From Thermoprotei archaeon (GTDB taxonomy: Archaea; Thermoproteota; Thermoprotei_A; Sulfolobales; Ignisphaeraceae): a stretch of 9,465 nt of DNA. Numbering within the stretch: the stretch's first letter is position 1; every line of letters begins with the position of its first letter. Below, one piece after another: positions 6,581 through 9,465 of the stretch. The position numbers and the translations under genes are program-made. Under the pieces are notes generated by a model that had not been told where the DNA came from, ran no database searches, and was given only the letters and a program-made list of their open reading frames with translations. The stretch is taken from positions 1 through 9,465 of the forward strand of contig QMWY01000032.1 of assembly GCA_003661865.1 (NCBI GenBank). Reading direction: 5' to 3'.

Positions 6581-6950
6581 AGCCACGGGCCTATGTACAA
6601 CCACGTTAAAGATGAGCCTTCTATGGGGAATACCGAAAACGTTTGGCGGCAACCCCAGGAGTTGTGAACAGTGGGTCACCAGCTCTGTAGATCAGTGGCC
6701 TCTGCTAGCCAAGGCTCTTTATGGAGGGACCTCTCTATATTCATGTAATTCTCCTGGCATCACAACCGCCTTGCGACTGCTGCACTACGGTCCTCTCTGC
6801 TCCTCGCAGCGCTGTGCCGCATAGCTATTCTATCTAAAGCAGCCTCTGGGAGCCCTAACTTGGATAAGCAGTTAAAGAGGCGCTGGGATAGGTGGGGTTT
6901 GACGGAACGCTTTTCTCTATGCTAGGAGCAGTGGGTTCCTGGGTAGGGAC
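6581..6950. other. Gene-free stretch upstream of csa3
   Basis: No convincing gene is seen. A plus-strand frame at 6612-6824 is rich in Ser, Cys and Trp and lacks protein-like order. It may be further debris of the relic to its left. No CRISPR-like repeats were found here or elsewhere in the window. A weak A/T block, CTTTTCTCTAT at 6910-6920, sits about 35-40 bases before the csa3 start and could be its promoter, giving a leader of about 13 bases. Confidence 0.35.
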
Positions 6951-7586
6951 TTGCCCCTATACTTCTTCACCCTGGGGTTCCACGCTGACCACGTTATAAG
7001 GAGGCTTCAGGGGGTGCGGGATGTTGAGGGGATCGTGGTTGTCACTGCTGAACCTGTTGTGAGGGCTGTCCACGTAGCCTTTGGGGAGATCGCTTCTTTC
7101 TGCGACCGTGTAAGGCTTCCGGCTCCCCGCATGGTCCCTGTAGACATCTCTAGCCCGGGGGAAGCAGTTGTTAGGATCGCCGAGGCTCTCCAGGGGTTTG
7201 ACCGCGTGGTTGCTGATGTGAGCGGGGGTATGAGGAGCGTGGTTGTGCTGGCGATAACCGCGCTGCTCATCCATAGCACCCGGGCGTCCGTAAGGCTCTA
7301 CGCGGTTGCCGAGCGCGAGGACGCGCCCGAGATGCACATACCCCTAGAGATGGTAAGGGTTGTGATGGGCGGTGGGCTCTCTGCGGAGAGGAGAAGGGTT
7401 CTCAGAACAATTGCTGAGGCCCCCGGCGCCTCACCCGGGGACCTGGCCCGAGCCCTTGGGAAGAGCGAGAAGACTGTTAGGAACTACGTGGCCGAGTTCA
7501 GGAGGATGGGACTTGTAGAGGTGCGGGGCCCTAGGCAGGGGCTCTACCCAACGCCGTGGCTAAGGCTCATGCTCATGTACCTCTAG
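6951..7586 (+). CDS. csa3: Csa3 family CARF-HTH transcriptional regulator of CRISPR adaptation
   Basis: This 211-residue regulator has an N-terminal CARF ligand-binding domain (1-140) and a C-terminal winged-helix DNA-binding domain (145-211). The protein opens PLYFFTLGF, the expected first strand. ADVSGGMRSVVVLA (88-101) matches the CARF nucleotide-binding loop, which binds cyclic oligoadenylate in Csa3 homologues. The helix-turn-helix is visible as GASPGDLARALGKSEKTVRN followed by FRRMGLVEVRG. In Sulfolobus, Csa3a activates csa1, cas1, cas2 and cas4 and spacer acquisition, which fits its position beside those genes. The TTG at 6951 is chosen because it sits right at the family N-terminus, with GGTAGGG just upstream; no in-frame ATG or GTG fits better. 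It runs tail to tail with cas4, and the two stop codons overlap on CTAG. Usually csa3 lies at the csa1 end of such operons, so the location is unusual. Family call strong. Confidence 0.88.
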   Translation: MPLYFFTLGFHADHVIRRLQGVRDVEGIVVVTAEPVVRAVHVAFGEIASFCDRVRLPAPRMVPVDISSPGEAVVRIAEALQGFDRVVADVSGGMRSVVVLAITALLIHSTRASVRLYAVAEREDAPEMHIPLEMVRVVMGGGLSAERRRVLRTIAEAPGASPGDLARALGKSEKTVRNYVAEFRRMGLVEVRGPRQGLYPTPWLRLMLMYL

Positions 7587-8176
7587 GCGTAGACCCCGCT
7601 GCGCACCGGGCACACCTTGCGGAGTAGGCAGTAGCTGCACTTAGCCTCGACGACGTGTACGGGCGGCGGATCGGGTCTGTGGATAACCCTCTTCGTAGCC
7701 TCCACCAGCTGCTCCGCCTCTCCGAGAACCTCCTCCGTAGCCTCGATGACAAGGTGCCTATCCCCAACGACTAGGTGCCCCTTCCTAACCGGGCCCAGGA
7801 CCGTGTTGACCATGAGCATGTATACGAGGAGCTGGGCCCTGAAGTGCCTGACCCTCCTACGCGGAAACGCCTTGTACTCCAGGACCCCGAAACCCCTCCT
7901 ACACGAACCACCAACGGCATCGACCCTTCCCGAGATGCCATGGACCCTATCCACTATGAAGAGCTCGAAGCGCCGGGGCTCCGGGAGCCCCACCTCGTCG
8001 GCGACCTCGCTCAGCCTAGGCACCTTGGCTCCCGACCCCTCCTCCATGCTGGGGGTGGGCTCGGGCTCAACACCGTAGTTCCACTGGATCCAGGGTATGG
8101 CTGGGCAGTAGACGTACTCCTTAACCATGAGCGGGGTTACGAAGGGCCTAGAAGAGGTGTACGGGGCCAGCCTCAT
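7583..8176 (-). CDS. cas4: CRISPR adaptation nuclease Cas4 (4Fe-4S RecB-like)
   Basis: Cas4 works with Cas1-Cas2 to trim prespacers and select those with a proper PAM. From ATG 8176 it has 197 residues. C24 in YVYCPAIPW joins C180, C183 and C189 in KCSYCLLRKVC, making the four-cysteine iron-sulfur site. The RecB nuclease motifs are complete: D86 in GRVDAV, E100-Y-K102 in GVLEYKAF, and Q115...Y119 in AQLLVYML. Length is normal for the family. A GTG at 8188 would add four residues, and an ATG at 8128 would leave only four residues before the YVYC cysteine. ATG 8176 was chosen because GGTGAGGGGG stands just upstream. The start overlaps the cas2 end by 29 bases, suggesting coupled translation. 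It is the last gene of the csa1-cas1-cas2-cas4 operon and collides with csa3 at its 3' end. Confidence 0.9.
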   Translation of the reverse strand: MRLAPYTSSRPFVTPLMVKEYVYCPAIPWIQWNYGVEPEPTPSMEEGSGAKVPRLSEVADEVGLPEPRRFELFIVDRVHGISGRVDAVGGSCRRGFGVLEYKAFPRRRVRHFRAQLLVYMLMVNTVLGPVRKGHLVVGDRHLVIEATEEVLGEAEQLVEATKRVIHRPDPPPVHVVEAKCSYCLLRKVCPVRSGVYA

Positions 8177-8426
8177 CAACCCCCTCACCCCCGATCACTA
8201 TCCTCGAGCCCCAGTCCCTGTCCTGAACAACGATCACGTGTACCCTATCGCTCGACGGGTCCACGAGCCTCGCTAGGAGCCTAGCAACGTCCCTAGCAAC
8301 GGCGTAGCTACCCCGCCTAACGAAGACGCTGCGCTGGATCCTCGAGAACCCCATTGCTAGGAGGCGCCTAGCTACCAGGCTCCTCATGGCGTCGTTGGAT
8401 ATGTCGTAGGCGACTAGGACCATCAC
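8148..8426 (-). CDS. cas2: CRISPR adaptation protein Cas2
   Basis: Cas2 forms the central dimer of the Cas1-Cas2 integrase and bridges the two Cas1 dimers during spacer insertion. The 92-residue ferredoxin-like protein starts MMVLVAYDIS. D8 is the conserved acidic residue at the end of the first strand. It continues with R-R-L-L-A-M-GFSRIQRSVFVRRG, the second strand typical of Cas2, and VHVIVVQDRDW, the fourth strand. The first codon is GTG 8426, directly next to the cas1 stop, with GAGGTG seven bases upstream. ATG 8423 is the alternative. Length is normal. It overlaps cas4 downstream. Identification is secure. Confidence 0.93.
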   Translation of the reverse strand: MMVLVAYDISNDAMRSLVARRLLAMGFSRIQRSVFVRRGSYAVARDVARLLARLVDPSSDRVHVIVVQDRDWGSRIVIGGEGVDEAGPVHLF

Positions 8427-9428
8427 CTAGGGCCACCTCTCTACAAAGCCCTGGAACTCGGAGCCGCTTCTCAGAGACTTGGCCAGGGCCGATGCCCAGG
8501 TGTAGAGGGCCTCTCCAAGGGCTATGGAGCGGCTCCAGGTCCATGGACGGGCCCTGCGCTCAAGCCACCTGTAGAACTCCTTCACTAGGAAGGCGCGGGT
8601 GGGGTGGTTCAGGAGCCCCTGCTCCACCACGGGCCTGTACCCCTGGCGGAGGAGCTTCATGGCTAGGCTGTCGACGGCGCTCACCCTGAACATCTCGACA
8701 AAGTCGAAGGTGAGCACGGGCTTCCCGCTCCTATCGCTGTGTAGGAACCCTGCGTAGGGGTCGAGCCCAACCCTTGCAAGGGCCTTGAACGCCTCTGCGT
8801 AGAGGATGCCGTAGAGGTAGTTCAGCACCGTGTTCACCGGGTCTCCGGAGTCCCTATCCCTCCCCGGGAACCCGAGGTCCCTTGGGAGGAGGGTTGCGTA
8901 GGCGCCCCAGTAGATACGGGCGGCGTTGCCCTCTATCGAGAGGATCCGCTGCCTCGCCACGCCCCAGTCCCGCTCCCCAGCAACCCGGTAGAGCTGATTG
9001 GCGTAGTCCCCTATCCTCGACGCCTCCTCCCCAAGCCCTTTCTCACCGGTCCTCCTCGCTAGGTACCTCAGGTAGGACGCCTGGTTCCCCAGCTTCGCAG
9101 CCGCTATTGCGACGGCTATAGCTGTTCTGCGCTGGGTATCCGCGTAGGCTAGGTACTGCGCCCTCCTGCTCTCAACAGTCCTCGTGATCCACGGCGGGTA
9201 GAGCCTAGCGATCGGAACCCCCCGGCTGTCCAGGAACACTATATCTATGCCGTACCCCAGCGCCTTCCTCACGAAGCTGCTCGTCACCGACACCCCTCCC
9301 GTGGCGATCACGATCCTCTCAAGCTCTGCTAGGGGCACCGCCTCCCTACCACCGCTGTGCTCAACCACTAGGACCCCCTTGGAGACCCTTAGCCTAACCC
9401 CGTGGCCCGATACCACTAGGGTCCTCAT
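8427..9428 (-). CDS. cas1: CRISPR integrase Cas1
   Basis: Cas1 is the metal-dependent integrase that joins new spacers to the leader end of a CRISPR array. From ATG 9428 it has 333 residues. An N-terminal beta domain (about 1-75) contains GYGIDIVFLDSRGVP, typical of the family. The helical catalytic domain carries E166 in SIEGNAARIYW, H230 in AGFLHSDRSGKP and D242...E245 in LTFDFVEMFR, the standard metal ligands; all are present. The ATG forms an ATGA overlap with the stop of the upstream gene. This favours it over the GTG at 9437 that would add three residues. The stop abuts the cas2 start, so csa1, cas1 and cas2 are probably translated together. Identification is secure. Confidence 0.95.
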   Translation of the reverse strand: MRTLVVSGHGVRLRVSKGVLVVEHSGGREAVPLAELERIVIATGGVSVTSSFVRKALGYGIDIVFLDSRGVPIARLYPPWITRTVESRRAQYLAYADTQRRTAIAVAIAAAKLGNQASYLRYLARRTGEKGLGEEASRIGDYANQLYRVAGERDWGVARQRILSIEGNAARIYWGAYATLLPRDLGFPGRDRDSGDPVNTVLNYLYGILYAEAFKALARVGLDPYAGFLHSDRSGKPVLTFDFVEMFRVSAVDSLAMKLLRQGYRPVVEQGLLNHPTRAFLVKEFYRWLERRARPWTWSRSIALGEALYTWASALAKSLRSGSEFQGFVERWP

Positions 9429-9465
9429 CCCATGCACACCCTGCGGAACGGGCAGTCCCTGCGGC
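9425..9465 (-). CDS. csa1: Last 12 codons of an upstream gene, probably csa1 (Cas4-like)
   Basis: Reading left from the window edge, one frame gives RRDCPFRRVCMG and a TGA at 9425-9427. The C-x5-C spacing (CPFRRVC) at the extreme C-terminus matches the end of Cas4-type iron-sulfur nucleases, and closely resembles the CLLRKVC end of cas4 in this window. In crenarchaeal adaptation operons the gene before cas1 is usually csa1, a Cas4 relative, so I infer csa1. Its stop overlaps the cas1 ATG as ATGA. Only the tail is visible, so the name rests on two cysteines plus gene order. Confidence 0.55.
   Translation of the reverse strand, partial: RRDCPFRRVCMG

Noticed and set aside
6612..6824. Plus-strand frame of 70 codons in the gap before csa3
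   Set aside because: Rich in Ser, Cys and Trp with no ordered pattern and no ribosome binding site; overlaps the area of suspected gene debris.
6216..6950. Search for a CRISPR array beside the cas genes
   Set aside because: No spaced repeat of 20-40 bases was found here or anywhere in the window; any array must lie outside it.

Overview
The window looks like chromosomal DNA from a hyperthermophilic crenarchaeote, probably of the Desulfurococcales/Pyrodictiaceae kind. This is inferred from GC-rich coding sequence, heavy use of AGG, ATA and CTA codons, many GTG and TTG starts, short A/T-rich TATA-type promoters, and gene families typical of Crenarchaeota (csa1-cas1-cas2-cas4, csa3, VapBC). No rRNA or tRNA is present to fix the taxon.

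Left part (1-2018). The 5' end of a TIM-barrel sugar isomerase/epimerase gene runs off the left edge on the minus strand. Next is a vapBC toxin-antitoxin pair on the minus strand. The AbrB-type antitoxin is intact, but the PIN toxin is split by an apparent one-base deletion. A gene-free stretch with strong hairpin potential separates it from a plus-strand HemK/Mtq2-like methyltransferase.

Middle part (2018-6215). A strong plus-strand TATA element precedes a possible 19-residue hydrophobic mini-ORF. A small minus-strand gene of unknown function follows. Then comes a two-gene minus-strand unit: a radical SAM protein with a B12-binding-like N-terminal domain, followed 39 bases later by a membrane-embedded processive family 2 glycosyltransferase. 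Their spacing suggests co-transcription and a possible joint role in a surface polymer or lipid/glycan pathway, but the substrate cannot be read from sequence.

Right part (6215-9465). A 735-base gap holds a decayed reading frame resembling the N-terminus of an IS200/IS605-type TnpB. After it comes a CRISPR adaptation module. On the minus strand the order is csa1 (only its last codons are in the window), cas1, cas2, cas4, with overlapping or abutting ends. On the plus strand, facing this operon tail to tail, is csa3, a CARF plus winged-helix regulator known in Sulfolobus to control adaptation genes. The csa3 and cas4 stop codons share one CTAG tetranucleotide. Cas1, Cas2, Cas4 and Csa3 all keep the residues expected of active family members. 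No CRISPR array, effector (Cascade) genes, tRNA or complete insertion sequence lies in the window.

I found no clearly new defence system. The best leads are the csa3/cas4 shared-stop arrangement, the frameshifted toxin, the radical SAM-glycosyltransferase pair, and the non-coding stretches with hairpins or a strong orphan promoter.
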